Notes: generated by a model not told the origin, from the sequence alone. Positions 1 through 8,936 are shown, counted from the stretch's first letter. The stretch: 64,000 bases of DNA from Massilia phosphatilytica (GCF_002968015.1 NZ_PUIP01000020.1:88484-152483), one strand, 5' to 3'. Program-made: numbers and translations.

Positions 1-5
1 CACCC

Positions 6-911
6 ATGATTACGCAAACCGCCATCCACAAACCGCCCAGCCGCGTTGCCCAGTACTGGGCGCTGACCAAGCCGCGCGTCACGCAGCTGGCCGTCTTCTG
101 CGCCGTGATCGGCATGTTCCTCGCCACCGACGGTTTTCCGGGCTGGCACGTGCTCGTCTGGGGCACGATCGGCATCTGGCTGCTGGCCGGCGCCGCGTTC
201 GCCGTCAACTGCCTGATCGAGGCCGAAGTCGACGCCCGCATGGCCCGCACGGCGCGCCGCGCCACCGCGATGGGCGAGCTGTCGACCACGCAGGTCCTGA
301 TCTTTTCCGCCATCATCGGCGGTGCCGGCATGGGCATCCTGTACACGATGATCAATCCGCTGACGATGTGGCTGACGTTCGTCACCTTCGTCGGCTATGC
401 GCTGATCTACACGGTCCTCCTGAAACCGAACACGCCGCAGAACATCGTCATCGGCGGCCTCTCGGGCGCGATGCCGCCGGCCCTCGGCTGGGCCGCCGTC
501 GCGAATACGGTGCCGATGGAAGCCTGGTTGCTCGTGCTGATCATCTTCGTCTGGACGCCGCCGCATTTCTGGGCCCTGGCCATGTACCGCCGCGACGACT
601 ATGTGCGGTCCGGCCTGCCGATGCTGCCCGTCACGCACGGCATGCAGTACACGGGCCAGCAGGTGTGGCTGTACTCCGTCGCGCTGGCGGCGTGTACCTT
701 GTTCCCCTTCGCCGTCGGCATGAGCGGCGTCGTGTACCTCGCGGCCGCCGTCGTCCTGAACGCGATCTTCCTGCGCTACGGCTGGATGATCCACAAGCAC
801 TACAGCGACCAGGTCGCGCGCAAGGCCTTCGCCTGGTCGATCGTCTACCTGTCGCTGCTGTTCGCCGCGCTGCTCGTCGACCACTACGTGAAACACTACC
901 TGCCTTTCTGA
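6..911 (+). CDS. ctaB: Protohaem IX farnesyltransferase (haem O synthase)
   Basis: This 301-residue UbiA-family integral membrane enzyme attaches a farnesyl group to haem b to give haem O, the precursor of haem A for cytochrome c oxidase. About nine hydrophobic segments are visible. The first polyprenyl-binding motif appears near residues 68-85 as NCLIEAEVDARMARTARR, with Glu where E. coli CyoE has Asp; I recall the same change in other betaproteobacterial CtaB proteins. Length matches the family (about 290-310). The start ATG lies only five bases from the window edge, so its ribosome binding site is mostly outside. Two bases separate its stop from the SCO gene, consistent with a cytochrome oxidase assembly operon continuing from the left. 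Confidence 0.95.
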   Translation: MITQTAIHKPPSRVAQYWALTKPRVTQLAVFCAVIGMFLATDGFPGWHVLVWGTIGIWLLAGAAFAVNCLIEAEVDARMARTARRATAMGELSTTQVLIFSAIIGGAGMGILYTMINPLTMWLTFVTFVGYALIYTVLLKPNTPQNIVIGGLSGAMPPALGWAAVANTVPMEAWLLVLIIFVWTPPHFWALAMYRRDDYVRSGLPMLPVTHGMQYTGQQVWLYSVALAACTLFPFAVGMSGVVYLAAAVVLNAIFLRYGWMIHKHYSDQVARKAFAWSIVYLSLLFAALLVDHYVKHYLPF

Positions 912-913
912 CG

Positions 914-1513
914 ATGAAAAAACTGCTGCTGTCATTGGCCGCCGTCTGCGCGCTGACCGTCTCCCTCGCCGCATGCGACAAACTGCCGGGCAAGCAGAAG
1001 GTCTCCTTCCAGAACACGGACGTCACCGGCCTCGATTACGCGAAAGGCTTCGCGCTGACCGACCACACCGGCAAGCCGCGCACCCTGGCCGATTTCAAGG
1101 GCAAGGCCGTCGTCGTCTTCTTCGGCTACACGCAATGCCCGGACGTGTGCCCGACCACGATGGCGGAGATGGCGTCCGTGATGCAGAAACTGGGGCCGCT
1201 GGCCGATCAGGTGCAGGTCCTGTTCATCACCCTCGATCCCGAGCGCGACACGCAGGAACTGCTGGCCAACTACGTGCCCGCGTTCGACAAGCGCTTCCTC
1301 GGCCTGCGCGGCACGCCTGAGCAGACGGCGAAGACGGCCAAGGAATTCAAGGTGTTCTATTCGAAGGTGCCGGGCACGGATCCGGGCAGCTACACGATCG
1401 ACCACACGGCCGGCAGCTATGTCTTCGACCGCGACGGCCGCCTGCGCCTGTTCATCCGCCACGGCCAGGGCCCGGATCCCATCGTGCACGATCTCCGTCA
1501 GTTGCTGTCCTGA
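914..1513 (+). CDS. SCO1/SenC family copper chaperone lipoprotein
   Basis: A 199-residue thioredoxin-fold protein that delivers copper to the CuA site of cytochrome c oxidase. The N-terminus is a lipoprotein signal peptide ending in the lipobox LAAC (Cys21), so the protein should be anchored on the periplasmic side of the inner membrane. The copper-binding CPDVC motif lies near residues 76-80 and the third ligand is the His of DHTAG near residue 162. The chosen start is the ATG two bases after ctaB; an in-frame extension back into ctaB lacks any signal peptide. Its TGA overlaps the next start (TGATG). Neighbouring ctaB supports the oxidase assembly role. Confidence 0.93.
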   Translation: MKKLLLSLAAVCALTVSLAACDKLPGKQKVSFQNTDVTGLDYAKGFALTDHTGKPRTLADFKGKAVVVFFGYTQCPDVCPTTMAEMASVMQKLGPLADQVQVLFITLDPERDTQELLANYVPAFDKRFLGLRGTPEQTAKTAKEFKVFYSKVPGTDPGSYTIDHTAGSYVFDRDGRLRLFIRHGQGPDPIVHDLRQLLS

Positions 1514-2583
1514 TGGACAAACGACCGGGCAGGAACTACACGCGCGCCGGCGCCGTCGTCCTGCTGACGCTCGGCTGCCTCTACGTACTGCAACCCTTCC
1601 TGGCCGCGATCCTGTTCGCGGCCGCCGTCGTCATCTCGTCCTGGCCGCTGTACCTGAAGCTGTTGCTGCGCCTGCGCGGCCGGCGCACGATCGCCGCGCT
1701 GACGATGACCTTGAGTCTCACGCTGCTCGTGATCATCCCGCTGGCGCTCGTCGCGTACAACCTTGCGGACAACGTCGCGTCGTCGTTCGACCAGATCCGC
1801 GCGGCGCTGAACCATGGCGAGCTGCTGCCGCCCGCGTGGATCCGCGACATCCCGCTCGTCGGCGACCAGCTCGACAACTACCTGCGCCAACTGGTCGGCA
1901 GCCGCGAACGCATGCTGGAACTGGGTCGACGCATGGTCGAACCGGCGCGGCACGCGCTGCTGTCCGGCGGGATCATGCTGGGCACCGGTGTCGCGCAGAT
2001 GAGCCTCGCCGCGTTCGTCAGCTTCTTCTTTTATCGCGACGGCGAAGCGCTGATGGCCGTCATCAAGGCCGCCATGCACCGCATCATGGACGAGGAGGCG
2101 GAATCCGTCGCGGAGATCGTCAGCCAGACCGTGCGCGGCGTGATGTACGGCCTGCTCGGCACGGCGCTGGCGCAGGCGCTCGTCGCGGCGCTGGGTTTCG
2201 CCATCGCGGGCGTGCCCGCAGTGCCGCTGCTGTCGGTGCTCGTGTTCGTGTCGTCCCTGATTCCCGTCGGGCCGCCCATCGTGTGGGGCGGGGCGGCCGT
2301 GTGGCTGTTCGCGCAGGGCGAGACGGGATGGGCCATCTTCATGCTCGTATGGGGCTTCTTCCTGATCAGCGGCGTCGACAACGTTGTGCGCCCGATGCTG
2401 ATCAGCCGCGGCTCCAGCCTGCCGTTCCTGCTGACCTTGTTGGGCGTGCTGGGCGGCGTGATCGCGTTCGGCTTCGTCGGCATGTTCATCGGCCCTACCT
2501 TGCTCGCGGTCGGGTACTCGCTGATGAGCGGGTGGACCCACACGAAGGATCCGATCGTCAGGCAGAACGGCAACGGCGTCTAG
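1513..2583 (+). CDS. AI-2E family transporter (PerM/YdiK-like permease)
   Basis: A 356-residue polytopic inner-membrane protein with about eight predicted hydrophobic segments, the usual size and pattern of the AI-2E (PerM) family. Visible family features are the long mid-protein amphipathic stretch (roughly residues 85-150) between the N-terminal and C-terminal membrane bundles, and the conserved region around residues 285-300 (GVDNVVRPMLISRG). Substrates of family members vary (autoinducer-2, sodium/proton antiport) and cannot be told from sequence. It overlaps the SCO stop by one base, so it is probably cotranscribed with ctaB-sco, although no functional link to oxidase assembly is known. 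It converges on the next gene with a one-base gap. Confidence 0.88.
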   Translation: MDKRPGRNYTRAGAVVLLTLGCLYVLQPFLAAILFAAAVVISSWPLYLKLLLRLRGRRTIAALTMTLSLTLLVIIPLALVAYNLADNVASSFDQIRAALNHGELLPPAWIRDIPLVGDQLDNYLRQLVGSRERMLELGRRMVEPARHALLSGGIMLGTGVAQMSLAAFVSFFFYRDGEALMAVIKAAMHRIMDEEAESVAEIVSQTVRGVMYGLLGTALAQALVAALGFAIAGVPAVPLLSVLVFVSSLIPVGPPIVWGGAAVWLFAQGETGWAIFMLVWGFFLISGVDNVVRPMLISRGSSLPFLLTLLGVLGGVIAFGFVGMFIGPTLLAVGYSLMSGWTHTKDPIVRQNGNGV

Positions 2584-2584
2584 C

Positions 2585-3100
2585 CTACTCGCACCCTTCG
2601 GCGTAGCGGATCACCCGTTTGTCGCCGGCGATCATCCGCTTCACGCTGCCACCGTAGAACTGGTAGGCGAGGGCGTTCGTCTGGGCGCCCTTTTCGCGCA
2701 CGAGCGTAAAGCCGCCGGGCACGTGGTCGAGCGATTCACGTCTCGCGTCCTTCAGCCTGCTCATGGCGCCGTCCTGCCTGTCTCCCACCGCTACGCCGTC
2801 CATCGAACGGTAGCCCCGGCGCGCGACGTCGATGCGTGCCAGCCTGCCGTCGATGAAGACGAAGGCGACGCCGGGGAAGTCGCGCACCGGCACGTAGTCG
2901 CACACCGGATTCGCGCGCAAGCGCTCCGGCGTTGGCACGATCTTCGTGTGCAGGTGGCCGTTCGCGGACGCCAGCGGCATGCCGATCGTGAAGGGGCCGA
3001 AGCCGGATGCGTTCAATACCGGTGCCGCGTGGCCGGGGTGGCTCCAGGCGGCCATCAGCACGACGGCGAAACAGCGGAGCGTCAGTGTCATGGTCGTCAT
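2585..3100 (-). CDS. Secreted hypothetical protein
   Basis: A 171-residue protein of unknown function. Residues 1-25 form a typical Sec signal peptide with a likely cleavage after GHAA, so it is probably periplasmic. The mature part begins with a short motif (GFGPFTIGMPLASA) seen in small exported proteins of unknown role, and carries two cysteines (near 68 and at the penultimate residue) that could pair. It is the last gene of a four-gene minus-strand run (ABC ATPase, permease, DUF5694-like protein, this gene), 12 bases after the preceding stop. A second ATG nine bases inside is an alternative start. No catalytic motif is recognised. Confidence 0.7.
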   Translation of the reverse strand: MTTMTLTLRCFAVVLMAAWSHPGHAAPVLNASGFGPFTIGMPLASANGHLHTKIVPTPERLRANPVCDYVPVRDFPGVAFVFIDGRLARIDVARRGYRSMDGVAVGDRQDGAMSRLKDARRESLDHVPGGFTLVREKGAQTNALAYQFYGGSVKRMIAGDKRVIRYAEGCE

Positions 3101-3112
3101 CCGGGGCCAGGT

Positions 3113-4183
3113 CTAGCGCAGCAGCGGCCCCACGTCCACGATGCGCACGTCGTGCATCTGGTTCAGGTAGGCCTCCAGGTACCACTTGTGCGACGCGCCG
3201 ACGATGACCAGGGTGCGGCCGCCCGGATGCTCGCCGATCGCGGCGCGGATGTTGGCGGCCATGCGCAGGTTGCGTGTCTCCCAGTAGGTGACGTACGCAC
3301 GTCCGAAGTGCTGCGGCGACGGTTCTTCCAGCGCGGCGCCGAAGTCGCTGTCGTACACGAGCTTCGCCGACTCGGGCGCGTTGAACGCGCGGTACAGCGC
3401 GACCACGTCTTCGGGCGTGTCCAGCTTTGCCCGCAGCGCTTCCTCGGCCTGGTGACGCCGCGCGTTCGCGGGGTTCTTCCATGCCGCCATGATGGCCGTG
3501 CCGTAGGCCGCTTCGTCCTCGATGGGTGCATCCGCCGTGTGGTCGTCCATCGCGACCACGCGTTCCAGGCCCAGCGCGGCCGCCAGCGGGGCGGCAATCA
3601 GCGTGTCCTCGCTGCGCCGGGTGCGCAACTGGTCGAGCAGTGCGGCGAGTGTCGCATCGAGACCGTCGCCCGCCCGCCGTTCCGCGGCCGGCAGCCGCAG
3701 CCACTGCACGAGCGCCGACGCCCGCTCTCCGCCCGCCAGGAACACGGATGCCAGCCGGCGCCGCTGGGCCGGCGTCGGGTTGGCGGGCCAGGCCGCCAGC
3801 AGCCGTGCCGCCTCCGTCGTCGCGGCCGGGACATCGAGTCCGGTGGCGGCGCGCGCTGGTGCCGGATCCCAGCAATAGTCCTCGATCGAATCCTTGTAGC
3901 GCTGCGGGTAGGCGCGCATGAAGGCGCACTGCGGGCCGGACAGGGCTTCGATCGCGATCGTCTGCGGATGCCAGCCTTCCAGCCGGTCGGCCAGCAGGCG
4001 CAGGCTCGCCGGCCGGAACGCGGGCGGCAATCCCCGCAGATGGGGCGTGCCGAGGACGATGACCTCGTTCGCCGGGCCGGCGGCCGGGCCTTTCAGCCGG
4101 CTTGGATCGAAGGCGGTCGTCTGCGCGCACGCAGCGTTCGTCCACAGGAGAGCGGCCAGCAGGCCGGAAATCGCATGGCGCAT
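3113..4183 (-). CDS. Secreted DUF5694-like protein
   Basis: A 356-residue protein with an N-terminal signal peptide (about residues 1-21, ending NAACAQ). The mature protein starts with VIVLGTPHLRG and later has IAIEALSGP and VIVGASHKWYLEAYL; paired N- and C-terminal G-x-H motifs of this kind occur in the TraB/ChaN/DUF5694 group, whose activities are mostly unknown. I start at the ATG at 4183 because AAAGGA lies nine bases upstream; an in-frame ATG at 4201, overlapping the permease stop, would add six residues. It follows the ABC permease closely and is probably in the same operon. The family name rests on remembered motifs, not a search. Confidence 0.7.
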   Translation of the reverse strand: MRHAISGLLAALLWTNAACAQTTAFDPSRLKGPAAGPANEVIVLGTPHLRGLPPAFRPASLRLLADRLEGWHPQTIAIEALSGPQCAFMRAYPQRYKDSIEDYCWDPAPARAATGLDVPAATTEAARLLAAWPANPTPAQRRRLASVFLAGGERASALVQWLRLPAAERRAGDGLDATLAALLDQLRTRRSEDTLIAAPLAAALGLERVVAMDDHTADAPIEDEAAYGTAIMAAWKNPANARRHQAEEALRAKLDTPEDVVALYRAFNAPESAKLVYDSDFGAALEEPSPQHFGRAYVTYWETRNLRMAANIRAAIGEHPGGRTLVIVGASHKWYLEAYLNQMHDVRIVDVGPLLR

Positions 4184-4197
4184 CCGTTGATGTCCTT

Positions 4198-5751
4198 TCA
4201 TGATGGTTTGATCCGGCCGCCCAGCACCGCCAGCACGCCGAGCCCCGCCCACCCGAGGCTCGACACGATGGTCGCGTTGCCGTGGAAGCCGACGATGTCC
4301 GCCCAGGCGCCGCGGCTCACGTTGACGCTCACGTACAGCCCGAACAGGAACAGCGCGAGGAACGTGCGCGGCGTGCCGCTCGTGCGGCCCGAGAAGCTCG
4401 CGAACGCGGCCAGCGCGAACACGCCGGACGCCAGCGCCGCGGCCCGCAGCGGGTCCGCCACGGCCAGGTGCAGCATGGCGACGCCGGTGAACATCAGCCC
4501 GAGCACGACGCTGGCCAGGAACTGGCGCCAGTAGCGGCGCGTGGCGCCGCCCGGGACGGCCGCGCCCATGCCCGCCAGCGCGGCGTCGCCGTCGCGCGTG
4601 GACAAATCGCTCACGAGGATGCCCCAGTACGCGACGCAGACGAGCGTGAACGGCGCCAGCGCCTGCACGTCGAGCAGCAGCGCGGGCAGCTGGACCAGCA
4701 ACAGCAGTGCGAGCGCGGACGGCGCCGCGGCGAGCGTCAGGGCGACGTCGGCCAGCACCTGGCCCGCGATGCCGGGCACGCGTGCCGCGAGGCCGAACAG
4801 CGGATCGACGAGGCGGGCGAGGGGACGCAGCCAGCCGTCGACGACGGCCAGCGGCGAGCGCCGGGCGCGTGCCTTGCCGGGCTTGACGCGGTCCGGCGAG
4901 AAGCGGTGGAACAGCGGCAGCGCGAGCAGCAGGGGGACGAGTGCCAGCGCCGCCGTCATGCAGCGGGTGGCGGCCATGGGCACCGTCCACATCCACGCGG
5001 GCAGCACCAGCGCCGCCTGGTGGCGATCGTAATCGGCGATGCCGAGCATCAGGCTGTCGCTGTTGCCGGCCTGGGCCACGAGCGCCGTGATGACGGCGCT
5101 CGTCCCCGTGAAATCGAACGGGATGACGGTGGGACGCCCCCCTTCCGTCACGGTGGGAAGCAGGGCCATCTGGCCGACCCAGAGAAAGAAGTACAGCAAG
5201 TCTCCCTTCTTGCCCATCAGCGGCGCCCAGGCGTCGAACAAGGTCGCGCAACTGGCCGTGAACAGGATCATCGGGCCCAGTACGAGCACATAGGTCTGCA
5301 GGTAGACGAGCGGTTCGATGGGCCCTTCGCCGCGCACGGCGTGGCACAGCAGCACCGTGGCCATGAAGGCGCCGGTAAGCGCCGTCAGGTACAGCACGCC
5401 GCCGCACCACCGTGCGACGACGAACGGGATGCCGCCCCGCGCGCTCGCGCCGATCACCGATCCGGTGCCGCTGCGCAGGTCCTCCGCCACGCGTCCGCGC
5501 AGCAGATAAAAGCCGGCCAGCGCCAGCACCAGGGTCGCCAGCGCCGCGCTGCCCAGCGCCATGGCGGAACTCGTGTACAGCACGCGCGCACCGTGGATCG
5601 CGATCAGCGTCATGCCGTCGGCCGGGTCGGAAATCATCATCCAGCTGAGCGCCACGACGGCGAGCAGCGTGACGAGCGTGGACAGCCGGCGCAGCCGCAC
5701 GCGCGCTTCCAGCAACGCCAGCGTGCGGATGGCGTCGAAGGTGGGGTTCAT
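4198..5751 (-). CDS. ABC-2 type transporter permease
   Basis: A 517-residue integral membrane protein with about twelve hydrophobic segments, partner of the ATPase encoded immediately upstream. The stop of the ATPase gene and this start overlap as ATGA, which indicates translational coupling. The layout (N-terminal segment, large soluble loop, several helices, then a second bundle) fits ABC-2 type exporters of the NatB/GldF type rather than permeases that work with a binding protein. The loop near residues 205-225 is rich in Arg and Lys. Substrate is unknown. A longer reading frame extends upstream into the ATPase gene but is only an overlap artefact. Confidence 0.85.
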   Translation of the reverse strand: MNPTFDAIRTLALLEARVRLRRLSTLVTLLAVVALSWMMISDPADGMTLIAIHGARVLYTSSAMALGSAALATLVLALAGFYLLRGRVAEDLRSGTGSVIGASARGGIPFVVARWCGGVLYLTALTGAFMATVLLCHAVRGEGPIEPLVYLQTYVLVLGPMILFTASCATLFDAWAPLMGKKGDLLYFFLWVGQMALLPTVTEGGRPTVIPFDFTGTSAVITALVAQAGNSDSLMLGIADYDRHQAALVLPAWMWTVPMAATRCMTAALALVPLLLALPLFHRFSPDRVKPGKARARRSPLAVVDGWLRPLARLVDPLFGLAARVPGIAGQVLADVALTLAAAPSALALLLLVQLPALLLDVQALAPFTLVCVAYWGILVSDLSTRDGDAALAGMGAAVPGGATRRYWRQFLASVVLGLMFTGVAMLHLAVADPLRAAALASGVFALAAFASFSGRTSGTPRTFLALFLFGLYVSVNVSRGAWADIVGFHGNATIVSSLGWAGLGVLAVLGGRIKPS

Positions 5752-6614
5752 GCCGCTTCCTTCACGGCGTAGCGCTGCGCCATCAGCGCTTCTTCCAGGC
5801 TCGGTTCGCACGGCTGCGCGCCGGCGCAGGGCGGCGTCGGATGGGCGATGCGCAGGTTGACCCGTTCGCCCTGGCGCAGCGCCTGCAGCACGTGGGTCGT
5901 CGCACGCAGCACTTCGTATTCGTCCGCAGCGACGCTGGCCGACCACACCTGCCCGCGCGCGCGGCCGAGGATGGCGTCCGGCGTATCGCACGCGACCAGG
6001 CGGCCGCTGCGCATGATCGCCAGCTGGCCGGCGATGCTTTCGACGTCGGACACGATGTGCGTGGAGATGATGACGAGTTTATTGAAACCCAGGTCGGCCA
6101 GCAGGTTGCGGAAGCGCAGGCGTTCTTCCGGATCGAGGCCGGCCGTCGGTTCGTCGACGACGAGGATGTCCGGGTCGTTCAGCAGCGCCTGCGCGATGCC
6201 GAGGCGGCGCAGCATGCCGCCCGAGAACGTGCTGGCCATGCGGTGCGCCTGGTCGTGCAGGTTGACGAGCTCCAGCAGGCGGCGGATGCGCGCCGGGTCG
6301 CGCACGCCCTTCAGCGCGGCGAAGTAGCGCATGAATTCGAGCGCGGTCACGTTGCGGTAGACGCCGAAGTCCTGCGGCAGATAGCCCAGCCGGTTGCGGA
6401 TCGCGTCGGGCCGCGCCACGACGTCGGTGCCGTCGAACAGGACACGGCCGCCGCTCGGTTTCGTGAGCGTGGCGATCATCTGCATCAAGGTCGTCTTGCC
6501 CGCGCCGTTATGGCCGATCAGGCCGACGACGCCCGGTTCGAGGCGCAGCGAGACGTCGGCGACGGCCGTGACGTGCTTGCCGAAGGTCTTGGTGACGTTG
6601 TGCAGTTCCAGCAT
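5748..6614 (-). CDS. ABC transporter ATP-binding protein
   Basis: A 288-residue nucleotide-binding subunit. Walker A is GHNGAGKTT (about residues 34-42), the signature is FSGGMLRR, and Walker B with the catalytic Glu is ILVVDEPTAGLDP. After about residue 210 there is a C-terminal extension typical of exporter ATPases of the CcmA/NatA class. It heads a minus-strand operon with its permease and two secreted proteins. The 145-base gap to the divergent LysR gene should hold its promoter. No substrate can be assigned; the linked DUF5694-like and hypothetical secreted proteins are the only hint of context. Confidence 0.92.
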   Translation of the reverse strand: MLELHNVTKTFGKHVTAVADVSLRLEPGVVGLIGHNGAGKTTLMQMIATLTKPSGGRVLFDGTDVVARPDAIRNRLGYLPQDFGVYRNVTALEFMRYFAALKGVRDPARIRRLLELVNLHDQAHRMASTFSGGMLRRLGIAQALLNDPDILVVDEPTAGLDPEERLRFRNLLADLGFNKLVIISTHIVSDVESIAGQLAIMRSGRLVACDTPDAILGRARGQVWSASVAADEYEVLRATTHVLQALRQGERVNLRIAHPTPPCAGAQPCEPSLEEALMAQRYAVKEAA

Positions 6615-6759
6615 GGCGGGCTTTCGACGGTGGCGACGGTGTCACTGTAGGCCTGTCCGCACGACGGCGCGCGGGCCGTGCGATGGAATGCGTATTTGAC
6701 GGTATGAGCGGGGCAGGGACTCCTATAATGGGTGTCCGAACCTTTTGCGAAACGAGCCG

Positions 6760-7704
6760 ATGGACCGACTGGCGCTGATGGAAACCTTTGTCCGTACCGT
6801 GGAAACCGGGTCGTTTTCCGGCGCGGCCCGGCGGCTGGGCGTCGGCCAGCCAGCCGTGTCGAAAGCGGTCGCGCAACTGGAAGAGCACTTGCAGACGCGA
6901 TTACTGCTGCGCTCCACGCGCGGCCTGACGCCGACGGAAGCCGGCCAGGCGTATTACGAGGCGGCCGTGCGCGCCATCGCCCTGGCCGACGAAGCCGACA
7001 GCGCGGCACGCGGCGCGGGAGCCGAACTCGCCGGCCGGCTGCGCGTGTGCGCCGCCGTGACGTTCGCGCGGCTGCACGTGATCCCGCACCTGCAGCGCTT
7101 CCTGGACGCCCATCCGGCGCTCGACGTCGACGTCGTGCTGGACGACCGCAACATCGACCTGCTCGAACACGGCATCGACGTCGCCCTGCGCATGGGCGAC
7201 CTGGGCGACTCGTCGATGACGGCGCGCCGCCTTGCCACCGGCCGCCGCGTGGTCGTGGCGACGCCGCGCTACCTGGCCGGACGGGGTGTGCCCGTGGCCC
7301 CGGCCGACCTCGCGCGGTACGACACCGTGACCTATTTGCAGGACATCGGCGCCGGCGGCAGCTGGTCGTTCCGGCGCGGCGACACGGAACTGTCGGTCGC
7401 GGTCGGCGGCCGGTTGCGCGTGAGCGCGGCGGAAGGCGTGCGCGCGGCCGTGTGCGCGGACATGGGCATCGCCGTCGCATCCGAGTGGATGTTCGGGCCC
7501 GAACTGGCGCGCGGCGACGTGACCGCGATCCTCACCGACTGGACCCTGCCCACCATCGACCTGTGGGCGGTCTATCCGTCCGGCCGCCTGTCCAGCGCGA
7601 AGGCGCGCGCGTTCGCCGCCTTCGTTCAGGACATCATGGCGCCAGGCGCTCCAGCACTGGCAGCAGGCTCTCCGGCTCCGGCCGCCGCGTATAGTCCGGA
7701 TTGA
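6760..7704 (+). CDS. LysR family transcriptional regulator
   Basis: A 314-residue LysR-type regulator: winged helix-turn-helix at about residues 1-60 (the MDRLALMETFVRTVETGSFS start is typical of the subgroup close to DmlR/YafC), then a periplasmic-binding-protein-like effector domain at about 90-295. The ATG at 6760 is preferred over an upstream in-frame TTG at 6745 because it gives the standard N-terminus. A perfect TATAAT lies at 6724-6729, but no good -35 sits at 17 bases. Its last 71 bases overlap the convergent peroxiredoxin gene; the C-terminal tail beyond about residue 290 is Ala/Pro-rich and encoded within that overlap. Confidence 0.9.
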   Translation: MDRLALMETFVRTVETGSFSGAARRLGVGQPAVSKAVAQLEEHLQTRLLLRSTRGLTPTEAGQAYYEAAVRAIALADEADSAARGAGAELAGRLRVCAAVTFARLHVIPHLQRFLDAHPALDVDVVLDDRNIDLLEHGIDVALRMGDLGDSSMTARRLATGRRVVVATPRYLAGRGVPVAPADLARYDTVTYLQDIGAGGSWSFRRGDTELSVAVGGRLRVSAAEGVRAAVCADMGIAVASEWMFGPELARGDVTAILTDWTLPTIDLWAVYPSGRLSSAKARAFAAFVQDIMAPGAPALAAGSPAPAAAYSPD

Positions 7705-8299
7705 CCTCGGCATAGGCGATGATGCCGTCGCGGCCGATCACGTAGCGGGCCGGCATCGGCAGCGTCCAGCCTGGGTCGCCGTTGAACGCGGGCAGGTCGT
7801 TCTTCAGCTGCTTGTATAAATCGACGAGATAGTCCGGCAGCGCGAAGCGCAGGCCGAATGCGGCCGCGACGTCGTTGCCGGCATCGCTCAGGATCGGAAA
7901 CGACAGCCCGTTCTGCCGCAGCGACTTGCGGCTGTTGGCGGCCGTCTGCGGTGAAATGGCGACGAGCGATGCGCCCAGTTCCCGGAACCGCGGCAGCGTT
8001 GCCTCCAGTGCCTGCAGCTCGAGATTGCAGTACGGGCACCACACGCCCCGATAAAAACTCAGGACCAGCGGACCGGCGGCCAGCAAATCGCTGGATGATA
8101 TCGGCTTGCCGTCGGGGGCGGGGAGCGTGAACGCGGGCGCGCGGTCGCCCGCCTTGAGCGCCCGGCCGGCCTGGCCGGAGGCGACCAGTTCGGCGGTGGC
8201 GCGTTCCATGATCGGGTGGATGTCCGGCGGGGCGAAGTAGGGGCCCTTGCCGGCCTTGAAGTCGGCCTTGAAGGCGTCCAGTCTGGCTTGCAGTGTCAT
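7634..8299 (-). CDS. Peroxiredoxin-like AhpC/TSA family protein
   Basis: A 221-residue thioredoxin-fold protein. An N-terminal helical extension of about 50 residues precedes the AhpC/TSA domain, whose redox centre is GVWCPYC (Cys88 and Cys91), a CxxC arrangement as in the peroxiredoxin-like AhpC/TSA group. It is expected to reduce peroxides in the cytosol using a thiol donor. It lies 14 bases downstream of the AhpD-like gene on the same strand, so the two probably form a peroxide-defence pair. The final 71 bases overlap the convergent LysR gene; both reading frames stay intact through the overlap. Confidence 0.85.
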   Translation of the reverse strand: MTLQARLDAFKADFKAGKGPYFAPPDIHPIMERATAELVASGQAGRALKAGDRAPAFTLPAPDGKPISSSDLLAAGPLVLSFYRGVWCPYCNLELQALEATLPRFRELGASLVAISPQTAANSRKSLRQNGLSFPILSDAGNDVAAAFGLRFALPDYLVDLYKQLKNDLPAFNGDPGWTLPMPARYVIGRDGIIAYAEVNPDYTRRPEPESLLPVLERLAP

Positions 8300-8313
8300 G
8301 ATCGTCTCCTGGC

Positions 8314-8847
8314 TCACAGTGCCGGCGCGGCCGGGAAATCGACCGGCACGCCGGTCAGCGCATGCAGGTAGTTCGTGATGATCTTGTCGCCGACGGCCAT
8401 CACGACGTCGACGAGATGGCCCGCGTCGTAGCCGGCCGCGAAGAACGCGTCGACGGCGGCGGGTGCGGCGCGGCCGCGGTTGCGCGTGATGTCGGCCGCC
8501 AGCCGGGCCAGCGTATCGAGCCTCGTGTCGAACGACGCGCCGCCCTTGCGGATCTCGATGATCTGGTCCGGCGTGAAGCCGACCATGCCGCCGAGGACCG
8601 TGTGGGCCGCGAGGCAGTAGGCGCACTCGTTGACCTGGCCGACGACCAGGTTGATGACTTCACGCTCCTTTGCGCTCAGCGAGCTTTTCCCGTTTTGCAG
8701 CGTGAGGTAGTTGCCGAGCGCATGATCGGAATGCGCCAGCGTGGCGTACAGGTTGGGCACCATGCCCAGTTTTTTGTCGAGCTGTTCGAAGATGGCGCGG
8801 TTGGCCGGCGAGACGGTGGCTGCGGTGGGAACGGTAAAGTTTGTCAT
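8314..8847 (-). CDS. Carboxymuconolactone decarboxylase / AhpD-like protein
   Basis: A 177-residue all-helical protein of the CMD/AhpD superfamily. The redox motif ECAYCLAAH is present (Cys75, Cys78, His82), the signature of alkylhydroperoxidase AhpD members rather than the true decarboxylases, which lack the CxxC. A GAGGA ribosome binding site stands before the ATG. The peroxiredoxin-like gene follows within 14 bases, which supports a role in peroxide or thiol stress with AhpD-type disulphide exchange. The 89-base gap upstream, next to the acyltransferase stop, is likely to hold the promoter. Confidence 0.88.
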   Translation of the reverse strand: MTNFTVPTAATVSPANRAIFEQLDKKLGMVPNLYATLAHSDHALGNYLTLQNGKSSLSAKEREVINLVVGQVNECAYCLAAHTVLGGMVGFTPDQIIEIRKGGASFDTRLDTLARLAADITRNRGRAAPAAVDAFFAAGYDAGHLVDVVMAVGDKIITNYLHALTGVPVDFPAAPAL

Positions 8848-8936
8848 GGTGGATCCTCGTTGTGGTTGAGTGGTGCAACGGGATCGACTATGCGCGTTCC
8901 GCCCGGCGCGCAGTAGCCGCCGGACGGGCATACCAT

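Noticed and set aside
2723..4534. Plus-strand open frame of 603 codons
   Set aside because: It is antisense to the permease, DUF5694-like and hypothetical genes, is rich in Arg/Gly/Gln with no domain, and owes its length to GC-rich codon bias.
4282..5772. Plus-strand open frame of 496 codons
   Set aside because: Antisense shadow of the ABC permease; composition dominated by Gln, Arg, His, Gly, no membrane or catalytic pattern.
6696..6729. TTGACG and TATAAT before the LysR gene as a sigma-70 promoter
   Set aside because: The spacer is 22 bases, outside the working range; the TATAAT alone is noted with the gene.
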